From Scedosporium boydii (lineage: Eukaryota; Ascomycota; Sordariomycetes; Microascales; Microascaceae), in assembly GCA_002221725.1 (NCBI GenBank), contig NJFT01000072.1, positions 1 through 64,000 on the forward strand: DNA of 64,000 bases, read 5' to 3'. The translations under genes were made by a program, and so were the position numbers. This document shows positions 35,352-46,350 of the stretch, piece after piece. Each line of letters starts with the position of its first letter. The stretch's first letter is position 1. Under the pieces are notes generated by a model. The model made no database searches, was not told the origin of the DNA, and saw only the letters and a program-made list of their open reading frames with translations.

Positions 35352-36704
35352 ATTCCCATCCTCACCGCCGCCATCTTCTGCATGTCGACAAAGGATATGT
35401 CTTACGGGCTCTACCCGGTTCCTTTTTTCTCCATTTCTTCGAGTTTGGATCTGTCTCGCCCTTCAATCTCGTCGTCCTCCCCCTAGGTCTACAGTTTTAT
35501 GGCCTAGGATGTTCCTTGTTTTTAATTATCTCTGAACCTTGCGAGGTCAAGGCCTTGTTTTCTTTGGTGTTGCAGTGTTGAAACGGAGGAAGCGGTCAGC
35601 AAACGGGTTTGAACTCTGTCATGCCGAGACTGCTCCTCTCTTGCGCTGTCTTTTCCTATTTCAAACTTTCGGTCAAGGCTCGTTCTTTGCACGAGCTCAC
35701 GGTACGAGAGTATTCCACTAGTTGTTACTGCCTTTGTTATTTCTCTTTCCTTGACGTTTTTCCTGTTTATTTTTTCATTATGTCTATTATTGGCCCCTGG
35801 TATTTGATATCTGTCGGTTTAGCAGCAGAGAGGCGTTTGTTTGGTGGAAGGAAGTCGGGATACTGCCATGAACGGATCGATTGATGCCGGGCTGGGTGTA
35901 GGGAAGGTTGGGATCGGACGGGATGTACGGATTACAGATCAATGACGGGAACATTTGGACGGATTGGGCACGGGGGCCATGCCCTATGTTTTTGTTTTTG
36001 CTACGTTCTGGTTTCCTATTGTTGAAATGATATTAGTTTCAATGCGAATGAAGTATGACGACCTTTTTTCCCCCCTCGTCCGTGTCTATTCCTCGACTTT
36101 GCATGATCCCGGCCAACGCATACTTCCTAGGGTCAAGTTCGGCCTTGGGCCTCCATACATGAGGCGTCGGTTGATGACGATGCTTTCTTTCATGCGACTT
36201 GCGAACTGACAACGCATACTAAGACCAACGCTCCATCCATTGGAGATACCTTAGACCTAGGACAGCGAACCCCGAAAAGCCCAAGCCCTCGAGACTCCTT
36301 GCATTTGGTAGAAATCCCTCGCGATCCAAACCCTCTAGCCGAGGGCTGTTCTTTTGGCTGCTGGTTCTCGGAGTTGATAGATATCAGGGCACTGAGGGTG
36401 GATGGGCTGGTTAAGATATTTTGGTAATAATCAGAGATGTCTCTGTCAGAGGTTAAAGAACGATGTGCCGTAAGCGTGTCGAACAGAGGCACTTTCAGCC
36501 CTAGGGGAACCACATAATATCCGCATATCCTTTGGGTTTACTGGCACAGCTTAAGCAAAACAATACTGATCCATGTTCATCATTAAAGTAGACGGTAGAA
36601 AACAAACAAAAAAAAAATAATAATAAGGAGTCATTGCATGAGAGACAGACGATATAAGGGAAACAAAAATGCAGCGGGTTGAGCGAGAAATCGATGAGAC
36701 GTGC
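35352..36704. other. Intergenic region, MAF1 / tRNA-Leu
   Basis: Contains the MAF1 3' region. Short open frames at 35539-35884 are hydrophobic, overlap, and have no recognisable domain. No other gene. Confidence 0.45.
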
Positions 36705-36719
36705 AAAAAAGTAGGTTGA

Positions 36720-36848
36720 TGGTAGCTGTGCGATTCGAACGCACGACTCTTTCGAGACCAGAGATTCGAAGAGGTACCAAGCCCTGCGTGAACAGTTTAG
36801 CGAGGTATTTTCTTAAATCTGGCGCCTTAACCCCTCGGCCAAGCTACC
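36720..36848 (-). tRNA. tRNA-Leu (anticodon TAA) with intron
   Basis: On the minus strand the acceptor GGTAGCT pairs with AGCTACC, discriminator A. The D-arm is GCC...GGC, the anticodon stem CCAGA/TCTGG and the loop TTTAAG with anticodon TAA. A long class II variable arm (CTC GAAA GAG) marks Leu, and the T-arm is GTGCG TTCGAAT CGCAC. An intron of about 46 nt follows base 37. A T6 terminator lies at 36705-36710 (A6 on plus). Confidence 0.93.
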
Positions 36849-37746
36849 TTGGTTGTACGTAAGCAAACCGCACCTTATTTCGAGATATACTTGTACCTGG
36901 TCATAATTGCACTTAGATCTGAGAGACACTCTCAATAGCTCGTCTCGACCACCATTACCACTGAGAGAACACACTCTTTCGAGAAGAGATCACCTGGGCG
37001 CACCAACTTTTGTATTACCCATAGTTTCCGAGAACCGACCATGAAGGATAAATCATCCGGGAGAGAAGCATGATGTTTGCAAAAGCAAGAAAGAAGAAAA
37101 ATATATATATATATATATAAATCAAAATAAATGCTAGGACAAGCAACTTAGACTGGCTCTGCATCTTCAGTGTGAAGTTGACGTAATATATATATACTGA
37201 TATATCGATTGGTGTCAGCTTGGAAGAGAGCAATCTTCCCGAGGCTCTCATGGCTCATTATGCCGTTGCGGCTACTGTACAAACAAAAACGCAGGATATC
37301 TCTTCCCAAATATCAAAGAAGAAGAAACAAAATATAATATAAATATAAAAAAAGAGGAAAAATTCCTTGAGAGGTATGGACGGAATGAAACCTATTAATC
37401 AACGAATATAAACCCCCAAGACTCCATTTTGACCCTGTTCTGTACTCCTAGATTTTCCCAAGCAGTAATCGATTATAAAAAGATTCCATCATAGGCATGG
37501 AAGAGGACCAAAGATGAAACGCCGGCGCCGGACTCGATGCGAGAGAGATTAATGACGCAAAAGCCAAGAAAGAAAGGAAAAAAAAGAAAACGCCAATCTT
37601 CGCCGTCGCTATCTTGCCCTCATGATGATCCGCTTCGATATTAAGGGGCCGGGACACCAACTGTCCGTCCCTGCTCCCTGCCGTAATCCTCCAACTTTTT
37701 TTACTCCCAATTCATCGCGTTAGGACTAATTCCATCGTCATCACCA
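36849..37746. other. Intergenic region, tRNA-Leu / SLN1-type kinase
   Basis: A/T-rich, with an (AT) run at 37101-37118 and short A runs. It holds the 3' region of the kinase gene. No gene seen. Confidence 0.5.
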
Positions 37747-40700
37747 TCATCGACTAATGGAACTTGGCGGCGTTTCCGTGTTGTCCGTAGCCGTTTCCTC
37801 AACAAATTCAAATCCCTCTTTCTCGCCGCAGAGGTTGCCGTTAACAACTGGCGGTGACGACAATCTGTCCAGCATGACAGAGCTCCCTGCCGGCTTCTCC
37901 CCAGGTGTCGTCGCCGCCGACTCGGGCTCTTCGGGGATGGTAGAAAACTTTTTCAGCACCTGCTTGAGCGCCGGTCTCCGGATGGGCTTGCTGAGGAACT
38001 CGTCCATGCCGGATTCAATGCACTCCCTGACATTGCTCTCCTCCGAGAAGGCCGTGAGGGCCACGATCGGCGACTTGTAGCCTATCTGGCGAATCTTTCT
38101 CGTACTCTGCAGCCCATCCAGGTTTGGCATCTGCACGTCCATGAAGATAACGTCAAAGGGTCGATCGTCCGCCATCGCATCTTTCACCCTGTCAAATGCC
38201 TCTTGGCCGTCCTTGGCAATCGTCACGTCGTAGATATCCTCGAGTTTCAGCATCCTGCTCACGACTTCGATATTGGTCGAGTTGTCGTCCGCCACGAGCA
38301 CCCTAAGCTTCCCCCCGCCGTATTTTGTCTTGCGTGCCAGGGCCGTCTCAACCCGCGCCATCTTCGCTTCTGTCGTCTGAGGCGGTGGTGGAGGCGACGG
38401 GGTCGGCGTGGATGTGAAGAACGGCTGTCGTAACCCAACTAGTCTTGGCTGCGTATCGAGCACAGGCGTTGACTTGCCTTCCCCGTTCGTTTTGGCGACT
38501 GAGTTGCACGCTGATTCCGTTTCGATCCCGTCAATACTGGCAGAGCAGGATTTGATGCTGCTGGACGCTGTACTCGACGACCTATCCCTCACGAACTTTA
38601 GGGGGATTCTCATCGTGAAAGTAGACCCAACTCCAATAGTGCTCGTTAGCGTAATGTTGCCACCCATGATTGTCGCGAGCTGTTGACAGATGCTCAGCCC
38701 GAGGCCGGTACCGCCAAACTTTTTGCTGAGGCCCGGGTCGCCTTGCATAAAAGGCTCGAACACGCGCTGTTGCATCTCTGGTCGGATGCCCGGCCCAGAG
38801 TCTTCTACCTCGAATTCGAACAGGTACGACTTGGCGTTGGCCGGGGGAGGCGTGGGCGACCGCCCTCGAATATACACCTGCGAGGACTGCTTGGGTTCCA
38901 TTGGGTTGATGGAGAGAGCAGTGCCTTTCATCTGCTCAGGGGTTACGTATCCGACCTGTCCCTGCCCGCGCGAGCTCGCTGAACGAGTCGACATGGATCC
39001 TATCCTGCTACGGCCCCTACCGGAGTTCTTAGATGTGGATGACGACCGGCTTGCTCCATGGCCGCCCGGCCCTAAGGGGATTTCTTCCACATCACCCAGG
39101 CACTTAATTCGGACCTGAACCTTCCCTCCCTTCGGCGTGAACTTTAGACTGTTGCTAACAAGATTGATCAAGACCTGCAGGATACGGTGCTGGTCGCCCC
39201 ATAGACACATGTCCTTCAGCTTGCCCGTTCCCTGGGGACCGATTGCGGGCAGTTTCGGTTCCGTGCCTGCGTTTTCCAAATCGATACTGTCGGTGCTGAG
39301 GAAGTTGACCGAAAAGTTGACGTTGCCTTCGCGGACTTGCTTGTCGAAAATGATCAGTATCTGCGAGCGGATATCGGCGAGTTTGAATTCTTTCTGTTCA
39401 AGACTCAATTGCTGGCCGATTTGGTTCTTGGAAAAGCTGAGAAGATCCTCCAGCAGATGCAATAAGAGGTCGCCTAGACGGGAGATTTGCATTAGTATCG
39501 TACGTATGCATCATAATGGAGTAAATGATGGTAAAAAAATTCATTTGTTGGAAGTCCCAGCAAATGAGACAAGAGAAGAGAAGAAGAGAAGAAGGAAAAG
39601 ATACATAAAAAAGGAGAGTCTCAGCTTACCTGACTTATAGAGGGTCCTCAGCGACTGCTTAATCTTGCCGAGATCATCTTCTTCCATGCAAACGGCACAC
39701 ATGCCCAAGATTCCGTTTAACGGAGTTTTCAGCTCATGAGAAATGTTTGCAATGAAGAGCGTCTTACTCTCGTTGGCCGCCTCAGCTGCCTTCTTGCTAA
39801 CCTCGAGCTCCCGTGTCCGCGCCGCCACTTTTTCATCCAGTAGGGTGTATTGTTTCAAAAGCTCATCGCTCATGTCATTGAAGGTGGTTGTCAGCTCCGT
39901 CAGCTCGTCAGTAATGAAGTGCTTCCGGTCCGCAACCTTGCCGGGGATCTTGAAAACGCGTCGTGAAGAATCGAGGGAATCCTCGGGCTTTTTCTTAGGG
40001 GGCGGTGTAGGCTTGTAGCCCATCCAGGTCAGCATCTTCCAGAACCAGCCCTTAATGGAGCCCTGGGAACTCTGGGAGTGCTGGCCGGACCCAGGTGTCT
40101 CGCCATTACCGCCTCCATATCTAGGAGAAAAGTAGTCGTCGTCGTATCCTGGAGGGGATACCGTCTTCTCCGTCGCAGCCTTGAGCCTCCGGATTGGCAT
40201 GACACCAATATGTGCGCAGGGATAAGTGAAAGCGAAAATGACGCCAGCGGTTCCGAAGACACAGCCGAAGAGAATCTTGCGCAAAGTCATAATAGGGCCA
40301 TATGCCTCCTTCCTCGTCTGCTCGACCAGGATCGTCCAGTTAGCAAGAGTACTGTTGGTGCGAGCGAATCCGACAGCAACGCTCGCGTGTTCTTCATTCG
40401 TCGTCGAGAGCATAGCGCTGGCATTGTTGACGGAGACGATGCGTTCAGTCCATGAGCGTAAAGCGGCGGGGTAGTCCTTGAGAGGGAAATTTGATTCACT
40501 AGTACGCTTCGCATAGGTCCTCGTGGGATGGCGATCCTCTTGATCAGGTAAGACGGTGGCGGGCAGAAGATAGTGGACAAGGACATTCTTGAAAACGTTC
40601 TTGTCGCCGATGGCGTCTGGGTCCGCCTGCGGCATATCTGCCTGCGCCACTGTCTGGTTGAAGCGGTTCGCGGGCTCGTCGGGGCCGACTAAAAGAACTA

Positions 40701-41469
40701 TGCCAGTAGTCCCTAGGCCTTCACGCGACTGAACGATATTCACAAGAGTAACAGCCGAGGCGACTATAGTGAGAAATCCGATGGGGAAGGAGAGTTGGTT
40801 GTTATCTCGGATGGGGAGAGTGAGGGACATGAGGGCAAAGGAGTCGTTGACGGATAGGGGCCCGAGAAGCAAGCCAGAGGGTTGAGTCAGGTTCACGGAC
40901 CCGAAGGCAAAGGCGTCGTATTCGGTAAGGTTATTGCTCGGGTTCGTCGTGTTGAGGTTCACGTAGGTGATGTTGGGATAGAGCTGAGGTGGGAAGCCGA
41001 AGATACTATCGTCACCTAGATAAACACGCCCGCCGCTGGGATTCCCGAAGGGGAGCTCGATGCTAGGGCTGTTAATGCCAGTCACGTTTACAATGCCCCC
41101 CTCGTCACCGGAGCCATCTCGAGAATAAATCTTGGCCTGCAACAGATTCGTCTGCGATCTGGCGCTAAGAGCAATGGCAAGATCTTCCCTGGCCTGGGAC
41201 CAATCCGTGCGGGTACCATTGCTCCATTCCTTCAAACCGGCCTGGATGAGGAGACGGGAAGCAATGGTGCGACAATTGGAGCGGACGAGATCAAGCTCGG
41301 AGGTGATTCTGGAGGCCTTGAGGGAGGCGGTTAGGGAGAGGGCATCTTTCCTAACTTCGATGACGAAACGATGGACGAAGAACCATGTTGGGAGGGCAAC
41401 AACACCGAGAGCGAGGAGGACGGTTAAGGTGACTAGAAGCACAACCTGTTCGCGAATGGCGATGCGCAT
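37747..41469 (-). CDS. SLN1: Sln1-type hybrid histidine kinase (osmosensor)
   Basis: Minus-strand exons 41469-39630 and 39473-37747 give 1188 aa (yeast Sln1 1220). It heads the phosphorelay to the HOG MAP-kinase pathway. Order: membrane segment 1 at about 8-30, an extracellular sensor of about 350 residues with many Asn-X-Ser/Thr sites, membrane segment 2 at about 393-415, a HAMP-like linker, a coiled coil (LLDEKVAARTRELEVSKKAAE), the HisKA H-box NISHELKTPLNGILG with phospho-His at about 577, the ATPase domain (NLVSNSLKF, VEDSGPGI, GGTGLGLSICQQLATIMGG), and a C-terminal receiver (VADDNSTN, phospho-Asp in FMDVQMPNLDG at about 1058, TAFSEES, FLSKPI). All catalytic residues are present. The 156-nt intron lies between H-box and ATPase domain. 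Convergent with MAF1. Confidence 0.96.
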
Positions 41470-42300
41470 TTTTCCTCTTCTTAATCTTTGCCTCTCTGAC
41501 CTTTTGAGGTTGCAGCAACAAGATACGAGGCCAGACGTCTCCCGCTATCTAATAAGCATCTTTCCCAATCGGGGCTGAACAGCGGCGCAGAGTATGAATG
41601 CCGTCGATTGCGCGGGTCGTCAGTTGGAGTTTCGGGAGTTCGTTCGAGGCTCGCGTCGTCGTGTGTTCAGATTCCTTCACCTGCTTGCACAGATTGGCAG
41701 TGGAGAACAGGGGGTTATTTGGGAAATGTAACACTCCGTCTTGTTCCCGTTAATAATCGGACGACTGGGGAAGATACTCGATGCTGCGAGGAGAGGGAGC
41801 GAGATGAGAGATCGAGATGAAATCGTTATTCGTGTCCCCTGGTGGGCCTCGTCGGGTGTCGCTCTCGGTACGGTTATTGGTAGATCGTAGATCGCGGACA
41901 GGAAGGAAGGAATGGGAATGAAGGGAAGCGGAAAAACAAAGGGAAACAAATAGAGACGAGAGTCAAGAAGCACGGTGTAGGGAAAAAAGGAAAGTCAAGC
42001 CTTGTCGGAACACCGTTTTGCATACGGCAGGCGCGGGGGATTCGCTAATGGAGCAACCTCAACGTCGAATTACTTCGAAAGCTGTCAATTGTCTGGGGCA
42101 AGGTCGATCGAAGCTAGAGACCGGATATTTGGCAGTGGCCTCGTCGGCGCGGAGACAAGATGTAAGGAAAGGAGCGGAGATGAGAAAAGAGGAGTACATG
42201 AACATTGTAGGCTAAGCGGCGAAGAGAGTATGACCAGAGGACGAAGTATTATTGCTAGTACCACAGCTGGTTTGATCCGAGCAATATTATTCTTACAAAG

Positions 42301-42309
42301 TACTTCGTA
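42301..42309. repeat. TACTTCGTA dispersed motif copy
   Basis: Exact copy of the dispersed 9-bp word, about 830 bp upstream of the SLN1-type start codon, at the edge of the dense motif cluster. Confidence 0.7.
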
Positions 42310-42844
42310 GCCCGCGGAGCGAGACACTGAACACTGGAGAATGCGAATGGCACCGACAATGGCACGGCAGGCAAGCGCGCTTGTGGCTAGTGGGTTCTAG
42401 ATTCCTTCGAGTGTGCCCACTGCGCAACTTTGGGTTCAATGTTGGGTCGGATTTTCTTTTTTTTAGTGGCACGGGCCTGAATTTGTACTGGTACTTCGTC
42501 CATGAGCTGGACAAAGCTCGAGCTGAGTTTGGGTCCTCTCCTCCATGACACTACACGAATCACGAAGTAGAGAGATGATCAATACGAAGTGGTGTATTAT
42601 CCTTCACCCACGCTGTATTGTACGAAGCCCAGGGTATGAGGTTGGAAGTACGGAGTAATACGATGTGGTGCACGACTTCGAGTTCAGACTGGGCAGGGTC
42701 CCCATGTGAAGAGCAATTTGAAAGCAGGAATAGACTCGTCGCTAGTACCTTTCCTGCCCTGATGGGGGATGGTCGGTGGGGAATTGCCTTCGCGAAAGGG
42801 GGCAGATTTTCAATGTTCCATTTTTGGGAGGAGAGACTATGGAG

Positions 42845-42860
42845 TACGAAGTACTTCGTA
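42845..42860. repeat. Perfect 16-bp palindrome TACGAAGTACTTCGTA
   Basis: Two overlapping copies of the dispersed word in inverted orientation (42845-42853 and 42852-42860) form a perfect palindrome. A further TTACTTCGTGG follows 4 bp later and an exact TACGAAGTA lies at 42969-42977. It could bind a dimeric protein or extrude as a cruciform. Confidence 0.8.
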
Positions 42861-42968
42861 AGTTTACTTCGTGGTGCGGAATACCGAGTAAACCACCAAG
42901 GTACTGAGGTACATCATCAATAATCAATCAATCAATGTACCCACTCTCAGCTCCCCTCCATTAACTGG

Positions 42969-42977
42969 TACGAAGTA
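42969..42977. repeat. TACGAAGTA dispersed motif copy
   Basis: Exact copy in the dense cluster. Degenerate copies (GCGAAGTA) follow at about 43103 and 43121. Confidence 0.7.
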
Positions 42978-44468
42978 TCGCCATGTCGATGAAGTCGAGT
43001 ACGCGCAAAGCAGCGGCATGGCAAAAGCGGTCAATGGGAGTTTTGACTAGCAGTCCAAAGTTCAAATGTAACGATACATCCATTAATGTCAAGGCATATG
43101 AAGTGCGAAGTATGTCCAAGTGCGAAGTACCAATCTTAAGGCCTCGCCCTTCCACGCCGCGTGGAGTTGACGCTGCCGCAAGCCGAGTGCTTCCCCATTG
43201 AGGACTGATCTGAAGCCACCAGTCCGTCTCTTCCCCGCCCGAATAATGCAATCAACTGGAATACAACATCGAAATCATGCTCTCTGCACTCTCTGCAGCG
43301 TGCCTTGACAGGCTGACGTCCGCGTTTCGGTGCCGGGAAGGCGGAACGGAGGAAGGAGGCACGCAGATCGCAGCGGCGTCTGAACTTTAATCATTCCTAG
43401 CGCAGTCCCCTCCTCAACATCGACGACTTGGTGTCTGCCCGGTCCCCTCGCAAAGGGATCAATGATTCGATATTCATCGGTCTTCGCTTCATCACTCGGA
43501 GTTCCCAGCTTATTCGTTCGTGCCTCACTGCGCCTCTCCGCTCAAGACTTGTACGCGACGCGCACGCACACACACACGCACCTTTCGTGCTCGCGACTTC
43601 GCTACTACACCGAACTTACGAATACTTCGTGCTTCGCATTTGGTTCTTCCGATGCAGAGAAGCATTTTCGGAACAATGGGCGACTTCTCAATCTCCAACC
43701 GGCACACGGCCATCAAACCAATGCCAGAAAACGGCCAATCCCGGCCAGCTTAGCAGCGCCACCGCCATGCTTGTCCCAGAGACTCAGTGAGAGGTGCTAA
43801 AAGATGTGACATGACATCAATGGAGGATTTATTCGACACAAGATGGTAATCTATGGGTGATAATTGGATCAACCCGAAAATCCCAAATGGATCGTGCGTT
43901 ATGGCCGAGTTTCCCGTTTCAAATTGTCAAAACGCCTTCGTTTTCTTCCCTTGGACTCCTCTGGTTCTGATTCGTTGCCCGTTTCAATTGTTCCGGGGAA
44001 TTGCACTCGCACTCGGATCCGTTGATACCACGGGCCTGGTAAAACTTGCCTTTTTCCCCCGATTGCATGGCGTCGATCACTGGATCACCCTGATCGACAG
44101 AAGCACTGGTCTTCGAGGCCGCAGCGGAAACTATTTTTAATACTAGCAACGGGAAAAGCGGAAGAAGCGGAAAGGCAAAAAAAGGAGAGCGAAGGAAAAT
44201 GGAAGGTTGTAAAACAACAGCACCATCCTTCTCATCGCCACTCTTTTCCACGGTATTAATGTCCACGCCAGGGATCAAATAGACCCCAGGACCCTTCGAA
44301 GGAAAGGAAACATTGATGCAGCGCTCAATGTAAAAATTGCTTCAGTCAAGATCAAATATTGTTTTGTGGATACTTCGCCGTCTCAACTCCTTCGTAAAGA
44401 ACCACGATGATCAAGTATAAGACCATCAATTCTGAGTCTCGAACCCTGCAATTGTTTGGCGCCGTTCC

Positions 44469-44488
44469 TTTTTTTTTTTTTTTTTTTT
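44469..44488 (+). repeat. Poly(T)20 tract
   Basis: Uninterrupted run of 20 T in non-coding DNA, about 490 bp downstream of the PAH-protein stop codon on the opposite strand. Confidence 0.85.
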
Positions 44489-44978
44489 GTGGGGCGTGGC
44501 TCGTCCCATCTGCGACTTTGGAGGCTCTTTTGCTGTTGAGCTTCCCAGGCACATCAACCCACTCACCAAACTATAAAACGGTCAAGCCAAAGAGTATCGA
44601 GATGAGAAAGGCGAAGGCGAAATCAAGTGGGCCAGCCAGACAAACGCCAAGGCCTCGAGCGGAGCCCTCATCAACTTCGATGCTCTCGATATACTCACTT
44701 GCCTGCCTTCCATATCCAGAGCATTTTGATGTCCTCTCTCTTCTGTCCCTCCTCACAACGCCGTCTTCTTTGCTAACCTCGAAATTTCAGAGGAAAGTTA
44801 TGGGCAGACCAAATCAAATATCCCACAACAAACAACAACACTAGACGCCACAGAGCTACGATTGTTTCGTTCATAGTGAGCGGAGTGGCGCGTACATTTT
44901 AGCATTCGGTATCCAATGGAACAAATATTGAGCTTCCTAGACCTCCGCTTTGACCCCGAGAATGTCTCAAACACCTGA

Positions 44979-45360
44979 TCAAGCTGCTGTCTGGCGAGTA
45001 ACATGGTTGTTAGGTAAGAACGCCTCAAACTCCTGGAGTAGGTCGGCGTCGTCCTTGAATATCTCCTTCATCCTCTCGTGGATGCGCGGAACAGCCTCTT
45101 CCGGTTCCGGTCTTCCTCCCTGCCCGTAAAACTCCATAAAGACCTGCAAGAATTGCTCGTAGAGCCCCGGCCGGTCCGAACCTGCTCGTGACTGTTGCAG
45201 AGAGTCTTGATCAGCCTTGTCTGCCACTTATATTCGCTAAGCTCTGGCGCACCTTGACTTTCTCTAGAAACTGAGCAGCGTTCCCTTTGCCTGCCGGGCA
45301 TTGCGGAGCAGCTTCGGGTTGTTTGGGGTCGTTTTCTTGAGTATTAGGATCCCTCTCCAT
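44979..45360 (-). CDS. Single PAH-domain (Sin3-type) miniprotein
   Basis: Minus-strand exons 45360-45253 and 45191-44979 give 106 aa. The intron (61 nt, GTGCGC...CAACAG, CTGAT branch) was chosen because it rebuilds a full paired amphipathic helix: NAAQFLEKVK joined to SRAGSDRPGLYEQFLQVF, then EEAVPRIHERMKEIFKDDAD and LLQEFEAFLP. This agrees with the PAH consensus (ALxYLxxVK...YxxFLxIL...VxxLFxxxPDLLxxFxxFLP) in spacing and hydrophobic positions. In Sin3 such domains bind short helices of repressors. Here the PAH is nearly the whole protein: a 26-residue polar N-terminus and a 9-residue tail flank it, and the HDAC-binding parts of Sin3 are missing. A competitor or adaptor role is inference. 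Coding starts at the ATG in TCCAT at 45358-45360. Confidence 0.75.
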
Positions 45361-46350
45361 TATCAACTGTGTAGGATGCTCAGAGCGGGTGAGAGGGGAA
45401 AAGAGGCTGGCAAACGCGCGAGGCTAGGGGACGAATCTCGTGGGGTGGCGGTATCATATACGAACGAGGGAAAGGAGAAAGAAGTTGGCATGTTCGCAGC
45501 TATTATATTTTCCAAGGCATATAGGATGTGAGAGGTACATCCTGATGCCTTGGACCATCTCTCATCCATTTATCCTCTTTATGGATGGTTGGCAGCAGGT
45601 GCGCGTTGAGATTTATATTGGCTGCGTGCTACGCCACACTGATTGTGTCCTGTCCCACCTCGGGACATTATGAGGGAGTCGGAAGCGGACACCTGGTGGG
45701 GAGCAGATATGCGTTTCGGAGACAGTTTCCCGTTGCATATCCCACGAGTCGCGACACTCTACACGCTTTGCACGCTGACATCTCAGGCCTGGAGCGGATG
45801 CAGATCTCAATGGAGCCATCAATGGATCACGACAACGAACCCCAACGGTTGTTTTGATGTTCGTTTCATATTTTTTTTTTTTTTTGTTTTGTTCGAGAAA
45901 GGGAATCATAGCTATAAGTCGTGGACGTCATCCAAGTCGAGTGTAAGATATTTTTGGGGGGTTTTGTTCATTTTTTTTCTTTCCTTTTCCAACCCAAAGC
46001 CCAGCCTGCCGATGCATTCATCCCATCATCCTAATCCCGAGAAATGCTACACGTTAAGTTTCCATCAACCCCCAAACTCCCCACAATGTCTCACCTCACA
46101 ACACTGATCCCAGAGTGATACAAACGAAAATCACGTCAAGGTGAAGGTAAGGTGACAGAAGAAGAAGAAGAAGAAGAAGAATAGAAAGGAAAGGGTAATG
46201 AGCGAATGAAGAGAAGAAGTAAAAAGATAATGATAGAAGAAAAAGAAGAAAGAGTAGAAGAAAAAAAAAGCAGCCGTCATAATCATCAGCATAGCTAAAC
46301 ATCATCATCGCCCATCATGTACACTTCATTGACGTAGACATCCTCTCCCC
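45361..46350. other. Intergenic region, PAH gene / F-box gene
   Basis: Upstream of the PAH gene and downstream of the F-box gene. It contains a T15 run near 45871-45885 and the (GAA) repeat at 46158-46181. No other gene. Confidence 0.5.
46158..46181 (+). repeat. (GAA)8 microsatellite
   Basis: Eight GAA units in the likely 3' UTR of the minus-strand F-box-like gene. Purine-rich sequence continues to about 46270. Confidence 0.8.

Larger units (their letters stand above)
41470..44978. other. 3.5-kb intergenic region rich in TACGAAGTA-type motifs
   Basis: No supportable gene. It contains the upstream region of the SLN1-type gene and the densest cluster of the dispersed motif (42241-43130), including the perfect 16-bp palindrome at 42845-42860 and a T20 run at 44469-44488. 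Open frames at 43428-43800 overlap in three frames and show no domain. Confidence 0.5.

Noticed and set aside
35539..35884. Hydrophobic short frames downstream of MAF1
   Set aside because: Overlap in two frames inside the likely 3' region of MAF1; T-rich DNA gives hydrophobic translations by chance.
44407..44844. 145-codon plus-strand frame
   Set aside because: Runs through a T20 tract (poly-Phe) and has no domain.
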